Assembly: GCF_007747215.1 (NCBI RefSeq)
Contig: NZ_CP036273.1
Coordinates: forward strand, 3,952,322-4,016,321
Length of the DNA stretch: 64,000 nt
Source: Urbifossiella limnaea
GTDB lineage: Bacteria; Planctomycetota; Planctomycetia; Gemmatales; Gemmataceae
Reading direction: 5' to 3'
Shown here in pieces: positions 1 through 9,500 of the stretch. The position numbers were made by a program, and so were the translations under genes. The notes beneath the pieces were generated by a model, which was given only the letters and a program-made list of their open reading frames with translations, was not told the DNA's origin and ran no database searches. The first letter of the stretch is position 1, and the number at the start of each line of letters is the position of its first letter.

Positions 1-1
1 C

Positions 2-613
2 GACATGATGACGACCAACGCCGCCCGCGACGCCTTCGACCTGGCGCGGGAGCCGGCCCGCGTCCGCGAGAAGTACGGCAAGGGGACCGAGTACCTCCTC
101 GCCCGCCGGCTCGTCGAGGCCGGGGTGCCGGTGGTGTCGATCACGCCGCAGAACCACGGCGTGCCGGCGACGTGCAACGGCCAGTGGGACCACCACGACC
201 ACGTCTTCGCGTGCCTGAAGGCGGTGCTGCCGCAGTACGACCGGTCGGTCCACGCGCTGCTGACCGACCTGCACGACCGCGGGCTGGCCGACGACGTGGC
301 GGTGGTGATCTGGGGCGAGATGGGCCGCACCCCGCGGGTGGGGACGCAGCGCGGCACGACCGGCGGCCGCGACCACTGGCCGCAGGCGGGATTCGCGGTG
401 GTGGCCGGCGGCGGGTTCGCGACGGGGCAGGTCGTCGGCGCGACGACCGCCCGCGGCGAGCGCCCGGAGGGCCGGCCGTACACGCCGCAGAACGTCCTGG
501 CGACGCTGTACCGCCACCTCGGCATCGACCCGGCGACGACGACACTCCCCGACCACACCGGCCGCCCCGTCTACCTCCTCGACGACCCGCGGCCGGTGAC
601 CGAACTGGTGTGA
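2..613 (+). CDS. DUF1501 family protein, C-terminal part (5' end outside window)
   Basis: The reading frame is open from the first complete codon of the window, so the true start lies upstream; the ATG at 5 is internal. The visible ~203 residues match the C-terminal half of DUF1501 proteins, a sulfatase/alkaline-phosphatase-like family very abundant in planctomycetes and usually exported. Typical segments are visible: the RRLVEAGVPVV strand, the WDHHDH motif that replaces the usual WDTH, the EMGRTPR motif near residue 100 and the DHWP segment. The gene is followed 36 bp downstream by a second DUF1501 gene on the same strand, so the two form a tandem pair, probably co-transcribed. Biochemical role of the family is unproven. 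It lies outside the proposed integrative element. Confidence 0.9.
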   Translation, partial: DMMTTNAARDAFDLAREPARVREKYGKGTEYLLARRLVEAGVPVVSITPQNHGVPATCNGQWDHHDHVFACLKAVLPQYDRSVHALLTDLHDRGLADDVAVVIWGEMGRTPRVGTQRGTTGGRDHWPQAGFAVVAGGGFATGQVVGATTARGERPEGRPYTPQNVLATLYRHLGIDPATTTLPDHTGRPVYLLDDPRPVTELV

Positions 614-649
614 CCCGTTCGGCGGCAGAGTAGCCCCGGAGTACCCGCG

Positions 650-2113
650 ATGCTCCGCATCCTCGGCAGTTCGAAGCGGACCTGCGACGGGATCACCCGG
701 CGCGACCTGCTCCGCGCCGGCCCGCTCTCACTCCTCACCGGGGGGGCACACACCCCGCCCGCCGCCGGCACGCCGAGCGGGGGTAAGGCGAAGAACGTCA
801 TCCTGCTGTACCTGTTCGGCGGGCCGAGCCAGCTCGACACGTTCGACCCGAAGCCCGACGCCCCGGCCGAGGTGCGCGGCGACGTGAAGTCGATCCGCAC
901 GACCGTGCCCGGGATCGACATCTGCGAGCACCTGCCGCGCGTCGCGACGGTGATGGACCGCGTCACCCTCATCCGGTCGCTCAACCACCCGTGGAACTTC
1001 CACGGGATGCAGTACGCGACCACCGGCCTGCCGCAGGGCACCATCCCCATCGAGGAGACGCAGTTGCACCCCGAGCAGTGGCCGTTCATCGGCTCGGTGG
1101 TCTCGTTCCTCGACCACCAGCGGAGCGGAGCGAAGCCGCGGGGCCGGGTGCCCGACAACGTGGTCCTGCCGTGGCTCCTCAGCTCGAAGCGGACCATGCC
1201 GCCCTACGGGCGGCTGCACGCGGCGTACCTCGGCGGCGAGTTCGACCCGATCTGGGGCGAGTTCCGGGGCGACGCGCTGCGGGCCGTCACCCGCACGGCG
1301 TGGGGGCCGGCCGAGGAGGTCCGCGACCCCCACCTCGGCATCACGCCCGGCAGCCGGTTCGAGCTCGCGGCCGGCACCGCCCTCGACGACGCCATGACGC
1401 TCGACCGGCTCGGCACCCGCCGCTCGCTCCTCGACCAGTTCGACGCGGCCCGGCGCGACGCGGACGCGTCCCGCACCGGCCGCCGGCTCGACGAGAACCG
1501 CGCGCGGGCGTTCGCGCTCATGGACTCGGCGGCCGTCCGCACCGCGCTGGACCTGGACCGCGAGCCGGAAAAGGTTCGGTCCCGCTACGGCCTGACGCTG
1601 TTCGGCCAGGGTGTGCTCCAGGCGCGGCGGCTGGTCGAGGCCGGGTGCCGGTTCGTCACCGTCATCTGGGACGAGTTCGGCCAACTCAACACCGGGTGGG
1701 ACACGCACGTCGACCAGCGGAACCGGCTCCGGAACGAGTTGTTGCCGGGTTTCGACCACGCGTTCTCCGCGCTGGTCGACGACCTGACCGTGCGCGGGCT
1801 GCTCGACGACACGCTGGTGCTGGTGCTGAGCGAGATGGGCCGCACGCCGCGGCTCGACGGCGACGGCCGCGGGCACTGGGGGCGGGCGTACTGCAACCTG
1901 CTCGCGGGCGGCGGCAGCGCGCGGGGGCGAGTCATCGGCCGGACGGACCGGATCGCCTCGACGCCGGTCGATCGCCCGGTGCGGGCGAAGGACGTGCTCG
2001 CGACCGCGTACCACCTCCTCGGGATCGACCACGAGGCCACGGTGGCCGACCGCCTCGGCCGGCCGGTACCGCTGCTACCGTACGGCGACGTGATCCGCGA
2101 AGCAGTGACCTGA
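650..2113 (+). CDS. DUF1501 family protein, probably Tat-exported
   Basis: A complete 487-residue DUF1501 protein. The N-terminus contains TRRDLLRAG followed by a short hydrophobic stretch, which fits a twin-arginine signal and the known export of this family. Family landmarks are in order: LFGGPSQLDTFDPKP near residue 57, NHPWNFHGMQY near 113, WDTH near 362, EMGRTPR near 400 and GHWG shortly after. These resemble the metal-binding layout of the alkaline phosphatase superfamily, but no enzymatic activity is established for DUF1501. Planctomycete DUF1501 genes often pair with DUF1553/DUF1549 cytochrome-like genes; none is visible here. It is the second gene of the tandem pair and the last clear gene before the tRNA-Pro integration site. 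Confidence 0.92.
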   Translation: MLRILGSSKRTCDGITRRDLLRAGPLSLLTGGAHTPPAAGTPSGGKAKNVILLYLFGGPSQLDTFDPKPDAPAEVRGDVKSIRTTVPGIDICEHLPRVATVMDRVTLIRSLNHPWNFHGMQYATTGLPQGTIPIEETQLHPEQWPFIGSVVSFLDHQRSGAKPRGRVPDNVVLPWLLSSKRTMPPYGRLHAAYLGGEFDPIWGEFRGDALRAVTRTAWGPAEEVRDPHLGITPGSRFELAAGTALDDAMTLDRLGTRRSLLDQFDAARRDADASRTGRRLDENRARAFALMDSAAVRTALDLDREPEKVRSRYGLTLFGQGVLQARRLVEAGCRFVTVIWDEFGQLNTGWDTHVDQRNRLRNELLPGFDHAFSALVDDLTVRGLLDDTLVLVLSEMGRTPRLDGDGRGHWGRAYCNLLAGGGSARGRVIGRTDRIASTPVDRPVRAKDVLATAYHLLGIDHEATVADRLGRPVPLLPYGDVIREAVT

Positions 2114-2512
2114 CGTGCGGCTCGACGTGCGTCGGCGCGGTTCCGCGGGTGATCGCCGGAGGCTACCCGATTGGTCATGGGGCGCGAGGGTCGGCGCGCA
2201 GAATCCAGTTGCGATGCGTTCATTCGCAAAGCGGCACCGCAACTGGCGTCGTTCGACCGGCGGCACGCTCATGCAATCCGGGGTACCCGCCCTGCCCTGC
2301 CCCAACCGGGTGGGACTCGTGCCACGGTGCTGCTTCAACCCTGGCAACGACACCGAAACGGACTACCGGGTGTGTAGCCGGTAGGCCGCGATTACCGCGT
2401 CATTTTGCGCGATCCTGCACGAGTTTGCACGGACTTGCCGCACCCCCAGCTTCGGCCAGACATGACTCCAGCAAACTACTTCTGTTATCCATCGACGTGG
2501 TTCGGCACAGGC

Positions 2513-2553
2513 CTGTCGATCCGGTGGTTGCGGGTTCGAGCCCCGTCGTCCTA
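2513..2553 (+). tRNA. tRNA-like 3' half (relic)
   Basis: A canonical T-arm is visible: stem GCGGG, loop TTCGAGC, stem CCCGT at 2530-2546. It is preceded at the right spacing by CTGTCGA, which could be an anticodon loop with GTC (Asp). The 5' side does not pair: the expected anticodon 5' strand and the acceptor 5' strand are absent. No CCA follows. I read it as a broken tRNA left by an old recombination event; a chance T-arm-like sequence is the alternative. Confidence 0.35.
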
Positions 2554-2755
2554 GTTCAACTCATGGGCCGCAAGCCGACAGGGCTGCGGCTCACTGCATT
2601 TCTGGATAGCATTAAAGAATCTACTATCTTAATGTCTAATAAGAACATTATTATTAACGAATGCCACAGGTCGGCCGCGCGACATCGGTGCCGGTATGCC
2701 GCACTTGAACAGCGCGTCCGTGAGCGTCCCGTGTGCCTCGTGCCGCGGTTAAACG

Positions 2756-2789
2756 ACACAACCCGCCAGGGAAACCTGGCGGGTTGTGT
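2756..2789 (-). terminator. Perfect hairpin downstream of tRNA-Pro
   Basis: A 15-bp perfect inverted repeat (2756-2770 with 2775-2789) is closed by a four-base loop. It lies 12 bp past the 3' end of the minus-strand tRNA-Pro. On that strand the stem is followed by only a short CGTTT, so the U-tract is weak. Position and stability make it the likely tRNA terminator. Confidence 0.6.
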
Positions 2790-2801
2790 GGGGTCAACTT
2801 G

Positions 2802-2876
<75 letters not shown>

Positions 2877-3181
2877 AATCGCAAAGCACACGAACTCAGG
2901 CGTTTTCGGCTTTCGCCGATTCCACCTCGCTCACAGTTTACAGGGATCGCGATCAGATTCCAGTGTGCTTTTCCACCCATTCCATCCCGAAGCCTGACGC
3001 ATTCCCTGCCACGATCCCTGACACGCGTTCAGCCCCGTCAGTTCGCGCGCGAGGCCTCGACGTACTCCAGGATCCAGCCCTTGGGGCGGGTGACCTGCAC
3101 GGCCGCCTCGCGCCCGGCGGCGCCGGGTCCGTACGGTGGGAGTACGAGGGCTGGCCGCATCACGCGAGACGGAGGCCGACC
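2877..3181. other. Left end of element: probable recombinase arm region
   Basis: No convincing gene. The segment at 3001-3020 contains ATTCCCTGCC followed closely by TCCCTG. The same pair, slightly longer, occurs at 61699-61721 near the other end in the same orientation. These may be arm-type binding sites of the integrase or excisionase. A 40-codon minus-strand frame (3038-3160) is open but has no other support. Confidence 0.4.
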
Positions 3182-5452
3182 GTGCGACGCTTCTACTGGC
3201 TCCTGGTGATCCTCTTCTCCGCGACCGCGACCGCGACCGCCGCCGAGCCAAACGTCTGGGTGAAGTCCGACGCAGCCATCGAGGGTCGGCGCTGGGACGT
3301 GCCCGTCGGCTACGACGCGGCGGCGAAGCGATTCCTGGTACTCGGGGGGCGCACGTCGTGGGGCGACTACAAGAAGTCGCGGCCGTACGACGTGCTCTCG
3401 TTCGACCCGGCCGGGAGGTGGCGCAACGAACTCCCACCCGGCGCGACGTGGGGGTCGGAGGTCGGCCCGGTGGCGGCGCCGGCGTGGACGAGCGAGGCGT
3501 GGGGCCTCACCGACACCGCCGGAACGACGCGCCCGAACTGGACCGTGTACGGCACCTTCTCCCTCGGCCAGAAGTACGACTACGACCCCGACTCGAAAGC
3601 CTTCTACTTCTACGCCGGCGGGTCCACGTTCCGCTACGACCCGGCGCGCCGCGAGTGGGCCGACCTCAAGCCCGCGACGCACCCGCAGGCGCTCGGCGGC
3701 ACGCTGCTGTGGTCGTCGATGTGCTACGACCGCGCGGCGAAGAAGTTCGTCCTCTTCGGCGGCGGCAACGTCCCCACCGAGCGCGGCGACCCCGGCACGT
3801 GGACGTACTCGCCCGCCGACAACCGCTGGGAGCCGGTGACGACCACCAAGCAGCCGCCGGCCCGCGCCAACTCGCGCCTCGCCTACGACCCCGTAGCCCG
3901 CAAGGTCGTCCTCTTCGGCGGCGACAGGCTGAACGAACTCGTCGCCGACACGTGGGTCTTCGACACCGCCACCGGCACCTGGGACGAACGCCGCCCGACC
4001 GTCTCGCCGACGCCCCGCGCCGGGCACGCGCTGCTGTGGCTGCCGAGGGCGCGGAAGCTCCTTCTCCTCGGCGGGTACACGTACACCTCGACCACCGAGT
4101 ACGTCGCCCCGCTGTACCGCCCCCTCCCGCTCGAGGCGTGGACGTTCGACGCCGCCGCCGACAGGTGGGAACTCGTCGGCCGCTGGTCGCGCCCCGCCGA
4201 CGGCCCCCTCGGCCCGGCGAACGTCTTCCTCGCGGCCGCGGTCGACGAGAGCGACACCGTCCTCGCACTCGACGCGCAGAACCGCGCGTGGACGTGCCGG
4301 ATCGACACGTCGAAGCCCGACCCGGCCGCCGCCGTGGCCTTCGGCGCGACCCCGGGTGCGACCGTGCGCCGCACCGGCTCGCACGACCCGGCGTGGTACG
4401 CCGACGGGGTTCCCGCCGCCGACCCGGCGGCGGTGGCGGCGGGCCTCGCGGCGCTGCCGGCGAACCGGTGGGTGGTGCGCGCGACGCCGAAGCGGCCGCT
4501 CATGAACATGGACTGGGGCTCGGCGGCGTTCGACACGCGCCGCGACAAGATCGTGCGCTTCTCCGGCGGGCACTCGGCGTACAGCGGCACCGCCCCGCAG
4601 GTGTACGACGTGGCGACCGACCGCTACTCGATCCCGTTCGCGCCGGAGTACCCGGCCGAGTACGTGTACAGCAACGACCAGGTGAGCGGCGAGTGGAGCT
4701 TCGGCCGCAACCCGTGGATGACCGGCCACACCTACAAGTCCACCGGCTACGACCCGAACCTGCGGGCGTTCGTGTTCGCCCCGCACGACTACACGTACTT
4801 CTTCGACCCGGACGCGAAGGCGTGGTCGCGCTCGGCGGCGAAGAACCCGTACCGCCCGAACTTCTACACGGTCACCGTCTGCGCCACGCCGGCCGGCGCG
4901 GTCGTGTGGGCCGACGACCGCACGACCGGGAAGGCCGGCTTGTGGCGCCTCGACGACGCGCGCACGTGGCAGCCGCTGCCGCTGCGCGGCGAGTTGCCGG
5001 CGAAGTCGGCGGACCAGCACGGCCTGGCGCACGACACGAAGCGCGACCGGCTGCTCTTCTTCAGCGACACCGGCCCGAGGAAGGCGAACGTCGCCGCGTA
5101 CGACTTCAGGACCGGCGAGGCGAAGTGGCTCGACCCGGCGGGGACGGGTCAGGCGCTCGTCCACTGCCGCGAGACGGCGTACCTGCCGGACCTCGACTGG
5201 GTGCTCATCGGCGGCCGGGTGCGCGACGAGTCCGGTGGCTGGCGCTGGCTGGCCTACGACTGTGCGGCGAACGCTTGGGTGTCGGTCGACCTCCCCGGCG
5301 ACGACCCGGTCGGCCGGGCGGGGGCGTTCAGCAACTCGATGGGGCTGATGTACGACCCGGCGCGGAAGCTCGTGTGGGCGGTCGGCCAGCACAGCCACGT
5401 CCACGCGCTGCGCCTCGACCGCGCGACGGCGCGCGTGACGCCGCTGCGGTGA
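3182..5452 (+). CDS. Exported Kelch / galactose-oxidase-like beta-propeller protein
   Basis: A 756-residue protein read from GTG at 3182. That start gives a signal peptide: RRFYWLLVILF, then ATATATAAEP. The body holds repeated Kelch blades with double glycines after hydrophobic strands: RFLVLGGR, KFVLFGGG, KVVLFGGD, KLLLLGGYTY and, in the second half, KIVRFSGGH and DRLLFFSD. Trp and Tyr residues recur at the expected blade positions. Two propellers or one large one could be formed. Such proteins are extracytoplasmic and bind carbohydrates or proteins; no catalytic residues can be assigned. Frame upstream of the GTG is open but crosses the tRNA and is not coding. The next gene (exported hydrolase) follows by 33 bp. 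Confidence 0.85.
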   Translation: MRRFYWLLVILFSATATATAAEPNVWVKSDAAIEGRRWDVPVGYDAAAKRFLVLGGRTSWGDYKKSRPYDVLSFDPAGRWRNELPPGATWGSEVGPVAAPAWTSEAWGLTDTAGTTRPNWTVYGTFSLGQKYDYDPDSKAFYFYAGGSTFRYDPARREWADLKPATHPQALGGTLLWSSMCYDRAAKKFVLFGGGNVPTERGDPGTWTYSPADNRWEPVTTTKQPPARANSRLAYDPVARKVVLFGGDRLNELVADTWVFDTATGTWDERRPTVSPTPRAGHALLWLPRARKLLLLGGYTYTSTTEYVAPLYRPLPLEAWTFDAAADRWELVGRWSRPADGPLGPANVFLAAAVDESDTVLALDAQNRAWTCRIDTSKPDPAAAVAFGATPGATVRRTGSHDPAWYADGVPAADPAAVAAGLAALPANRWVVRATPKRPLMNMDWGSAAFDTRRDKIVRFSGGHSAYSGTAPQVYDVATDRYSIPFAPEYPAEYVYSNDQVSGEWSFGRNPWMTGHTYKSTGYDPNLRAFVFAPHDYTYFFDPDAKAWSRSAAKNPYRPNFYTVTVCATPAGAVVWADDRTTGKAGLWRLDDARTWQPLPLRGELPAKSADQHGLAHDTKRDRLLFFSDTGPRKANVAAYDFRTGEAKWLDPAGTGQALVHCRETAYLPDLDWVLIGGRVRDESGGWRWLAYDCAANAWVSVDLPGDDPVGRAGAFSNSMGLMYDPARKLVWAVGQHSHVHALRLDRATARVTPLR

Positions 5453-5485
5453 CCGCCCGCCGCTTCCCCACTTGGGTGCGTGCTC

Positions 5486-6301
5486 ATGACGCGATCGTTC
5501 AGTCCCGTAGCGGTCGTTGCCGCGTTCCTGGCCGCGGCCGGCGCACTCCGGTCGGCGGACGACGTGCCGTTCGTCGCCCGCCTGGACAAGACCGAGCAGC
5601 GGTACGTGGTGGTGACGCCGACGGGGTTCGACGCGAAGCGGGCCAACACCGCCGTCGTCGCCCTCCACGGCCACGGGTCCGACCGCTGGCAGTTCGTCAA
5701 GCAGGACCGGGGCGAGTGCAAGGGAACGCGGGATGTCGCCGAGGCGCGCGGGTTCCTGCTCGTCAGCCCCGACTACCGGGCCAAGGCCTCGTGGATGGGG
5801 CCGGCGGCCGAGGCCGACGTGCTGCAAATCCTCGACGAGTTGAAGGAGAAGTACGGGGTGCGGCGGGTAGTCGTGGCCGGCGGGTCGATGGGCGGGACGG
5901 CCGCGCTCGCGTTCGCCGCCCTCCACCCCGACCGGGTGGCCGGGTGCGTGTCCCTGAACGGCACCGCGAACGTGGTCGAGTACGAGGGCTTCGCGGACGC
6001 GATCGCGGCGGCGTACGGGGGCACGCTGAGGGAGCGGCCGGAGGTGTACCGCAGCCGGTCGGCCGAGCTGCACGCCGACCGGCTGACCATGCCCGTCGCG
6101 ATGACCACCGGCGGGAAGGACACCGTCGTCCCGCCCGCGAGCTGCCTCCGGCTCGCCGAGAAGCTGAAGGCGCTCGGCCGATCGGTCACGCTCATCCACC
6201 GCCCCGACGGCGGCCACGCGACCACCTACGCCGACACCGTGGAGGCGTTGACCGCCGTGATCGGCCGGCTGCCGAAGGAGGACGCGGACCGCGGCCGGTG
6301 A
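5486..6301 (+). CDS. Exported alpha/beta hydrolase (esterase/dienelactone-hydrolase-like)
   Basis: 271 residues from ATG 5486; a GTG two codons earlier is the alternative start. The N-terminus is a signal peptide ending near ALRSADD. The alpha/beta-hydrolase pattern is present: VVALHGHGS as oxyanion-hole region, the nucleophile elbow GGSMGG around residue 133, a late Asp in GGKDTVVPP and the catalytic His in DGGHATTY. This is a serine hydrolase of the prolyl-oligopeptidase/feruloyl-esterase-like type; the substrate is unknown. It follows the Kelch gene closely and is probably co-transcribed. About 230 bp of apparently non-coding DNA separates it from the truncated helicase gene. Confidence 0.88.
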   Translation: MTRSFSPVAVVAAFLAAAGALRSADDVPFVARLDKTEQRYVVVTPTGFDAKRANTAVVALHGHGSDRWQFVKQDRGECKGTRDVAEARGFLLVSPDYRAKASWMGPAAEADVLQILDELKEKYGVRRVVVAGGSMGGTAALAFAALHPDRVAGCVSLNGTANVVEYEGFADAIAAAYGGTLRERPEVYRSRSAELHADRLTMPVAMTTGGKDTVVPPASCLRLAEKLKALGRSVTLIHRPDGGHATTYADTVEALTAVIGRLPKEDADRGR

Positions 6302-6531
6302 CGGGTCGTCTACACCTCGCGGTCGTACGGGCCACAGTTCCGGGGAACAGGACCGAGATCTCGTCGATCTCGGTGTAGGCGTAGACCCCGCCGATACGGA
6401 CCGACCCGCCGACAGTCCCTCGGAGCCGAGGAATGCCGGCCGGCGGTCCGAGTGCGATCGCCAGGCCAGTCGCCTCAATCGAGATGGAACACGGGCCGGT
6501 CGATGCGGACGACCTGTGACACCCCCAGTCG

Positions 6532-9500
6532 GTGGAATTCCAGCAGGACGCGGAGCATGTCCGCCCGCCGGTCGACCCGACGCCCGAGGAGGAGGCCGCC
6601 GCCGCCCCGCTCCGGGACGCTGCGAAGTCCGAGTTCGGGCTCGGCGACTACCTGCTGGAGGTGGTCGCCGACCCGGAGGCGTACGCCCATTCGGCCCGCG
6701 ACCTCGTCCTCGGCCCGACCTCGGCCGCCCGCCGGGTCGCCGGCACCCCGTTCGACGACCTGCCGTACTCGCTGTCGTTCAAGTGCGATGGCTGCCTGTA
6801 CACCGAGTTCTGCATGAAGTGGAGCGCGGAGCGGGAAGACCTGTCCCTCCTCCCGTACCTGAGCGGCACCGAGAAGGACGCCCTCCGGCGGGCCGGGGTG
6901 GCGACGATCTGCGGGCTGGCAACGCTCAAGGAGTTCGCCCCGAGCACTGCCGGCGGCACGACGACCGACCTGGTCCCTGCCCCGGGCCGCGAGGCCCTGG
7001 TCAAGACGCTGGCCGCCACCTGGCCGGTCGGCCCGCGGCTTGACGAGTTGGTCCACCGGGCCAGGCAGTTCCGCCGGTCGGCGAAGAAGGACGGCACCGC
7101 CGCCCTGCCGTTCATCCCGGACAAGGGGAACAGCTCGCTGCCGGTATCCCGCCCGGACCTGAACCCGAACCTGGTGTGGGTGTACGTCGACGCCCAGTTC
7201 GACTACCTCGAAGGCCGGGTCTACCTCCTCGGCGCGCTGGTCGTGGCGTGCGAGAACGGTATTCCGACCCGCCGCCGGGCGGTGGTGAAGATGACCGCCG
7301 GCCCGCCCGACTCGGCGGCGGCGGAGCGCGACCTGTTCGTAGGCTGGACCCGCGGGCTGCTCGACGCGGTGGTCGAGCTGGCCGCCCCGTCCGACCCGGC
7401 GGCCGAGAAGAAGGCCGCCCCGATCCACGTCGTCTTCTTCGACCGGCACGAGCAGCGGCTGCTCCTCGACGGGCTGGCCCGCAACTTCCCCGCAATCCTG
7501 GGGACCACGCCGCCGCTCTACGACTTCCTGACCCAGCTCGCGGCGTTCGACTCCCCGATCGCCAGCTACCTGGCCGACGAGGTGCGGGCGTTCAAGAACT
7601 TCCCGATGACCTGCCAGTCCTTGCAGTCCCTGGCCGCCTACCTGAAGTTCGACTGGAACACGCCCCGCCCGTTCCGGGACCGCTTCAAGGCCCGGCTGTT
7701 CGACTACCTGGGGAAGGTCGATGTCGAGGGGCAGGCCGAGTGGTACACCCGCCGGTCCCGGTTCGCCAGCTCGGTCCCGCTGGAGTACGCCTACGCCGCC
7801 TGGGGGCAGCTCCAACAGCCGGCACCCGGCAAGGGGGACGAGTTCGCCGACTTCCGCGGGGCCACGGCCGACCTCGTCACCGCCTTCCAGGAACGGCGGC
7901 TGGAGGCGATCGAACACGTCACCCGGTCGGTCGCCGGCAACCCGAACACGGCCAAGACGGCGTTTGTGCTGCCGGACGTGGCGACCTACGAGGACAAGGC
8001 CCGCGACCTGGCCCACGCCCTGGACGAGTTCGTCACCATCGAGCGGCTGGTCGCCCTCGCCGACTGGAAGGCGACCCGGCACGCCCAGCCGGAGCGGCGG
8101 GTGCTCATGGGCGAGTGCCTGCTGGTCCGGTACGACGAGGCCGACCAGGAGCCCGAAGTCGCCGAGCAGAACCGGGAGAACGAGCGGCGGCGGCTCAAGC
8201 GCGAGGGGTACGCGGCGGCGTTCAAGGCCGCCAACCCCGACAAGCCGTTCCGGCTGAACAAGGAGCAGTCGGCCGAGTGCAAGTGGTCGGCCGACGGGCT
8301 CCGGGTCCGGCTCCGGGTGGAGGCGGCCGGCGTCGACTGCGACCTCCACGAGGCCCTCCTCCTGTCCACCCTGCGGGACGGGGCGCGGGTCGTCGTGTTC
8401 CGGCGGTGGACGACCGACGAGCGGCTCCCGCCGGACCAGCGGACGGAGTTCACCCCGACCCCGAAGCAGATGCTCTACGGCACCCGGGCGGTGTTCCGCC
8501 GGGTGGTGGTGACCCGGGCCGACGCCGCCGGCCGGGCCGCGGAGGCGGTCGCCGAGGTCGAGCTGACCGACGGGTTCGGCAACGACAGCATGAAGCCGTT
8601 CGTCTTCTCGGCCATCGGCCGGCCGCTCGCCGCGGGGGAAGCGTACACGCTCGACCCGTGCCCGAACGACATCTCCGGGTACTGGCACGCGAAGGTCGTC
8701 GAGGGGCTGTGCGGGGGCCAGCCGAACAGCCTGTACGCCCGGCTGGCGAACCCGCCCGCGGCCGGGGACGGTGCGGGGTCGCCGGGCCAACTGGCGTTCC
8801 TGGCCGGGCTCGACGCCTTCCGGGATGCCGGTCTCTTGCACGACTTCGAGCCGGGCAAGCGGGCGTTCATCGGCGTCCACGCCGCGACCCCGGTCTTGCT
8901 CGTCCAGGGGCCGCCCGGGACGGGCAAGTCGTACGCCACGGCGTTCGCCGTCCTGGCCCGCCTCCAGGGGGCGATGCGGGCCGGCCGGCCGTGCCGGGCG
9001 TTCCTCACCTGCCACACCCACGCGGCCATCGACGTGCTGGTGGCCAACGTGCTGGCCGTGCGGGAGAAGCTCCGGGAGCTGCGGGCGGCCGACCCGAAGA
9101 TCTTCGCTGCGCACTTCGACGCCCGGCTGCTGGACGTGCCGCTGTACCGGGTGGCCCCGAACGACCCGCCCCCGGACGGGGTGGTCGCACTGGCGAAGGA
9201 CGCCGAGAAGGGGAAGGACGAGGAGTACAACGCGGACGTGATCCAGGAGAACGACTGGGTGGTGGTCGGGGTGACCGCCGGGGGCACCTACCAGTTGCTC
9301 AAGCAGAAGTGGTCGAAGACCGTGTTCGGCCATGGGCTGTGCGACCTGCTGGTGCTCGACGAGGCCAGCCAGCTGAGCCTCCCGGCGGCGGTCATGGCCG
9401 CCCTCCCGCTGAAGCCCGACGCCCCGGTGGTGGTGGTCGGGGACCACCGCCAGATGCCGCCGATCGTGAAGCACGACTGGGACGCCGAGGCCCGGCGGAC

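Larger units (their letters stand above)
2114..2801. other. Non-coding stretch between DUF1501 pair and tRNA-Pro
   Basis: No convincing coding frame over 688 bp. It holds a tRNA-like 3' fragment (2513-2553), an AT-rich patch around 2601-2665 that stands out sharply from the surrounding GC-rich DNA, and the perfect hairpin at 2756-2789. Together these suggest remnants of earlier insertions next to the tRNA hot spot; that is an inference. Confidence 0.6.

Noticed and set aside
2513-2553. tmRNA 3' end
   Set aside because: No tag-peptide reading frame or 5' tRNA-like half was found upstream, and no CCA follows.
3038-6478. Long minus-strand frame of 1146 codons
   Set aside because: It is the antisense shadow of the Kelch and hydrolase genes; its translation is Arg/Ala/Gly-rich with no domain, as expected in GC-rich DNA.
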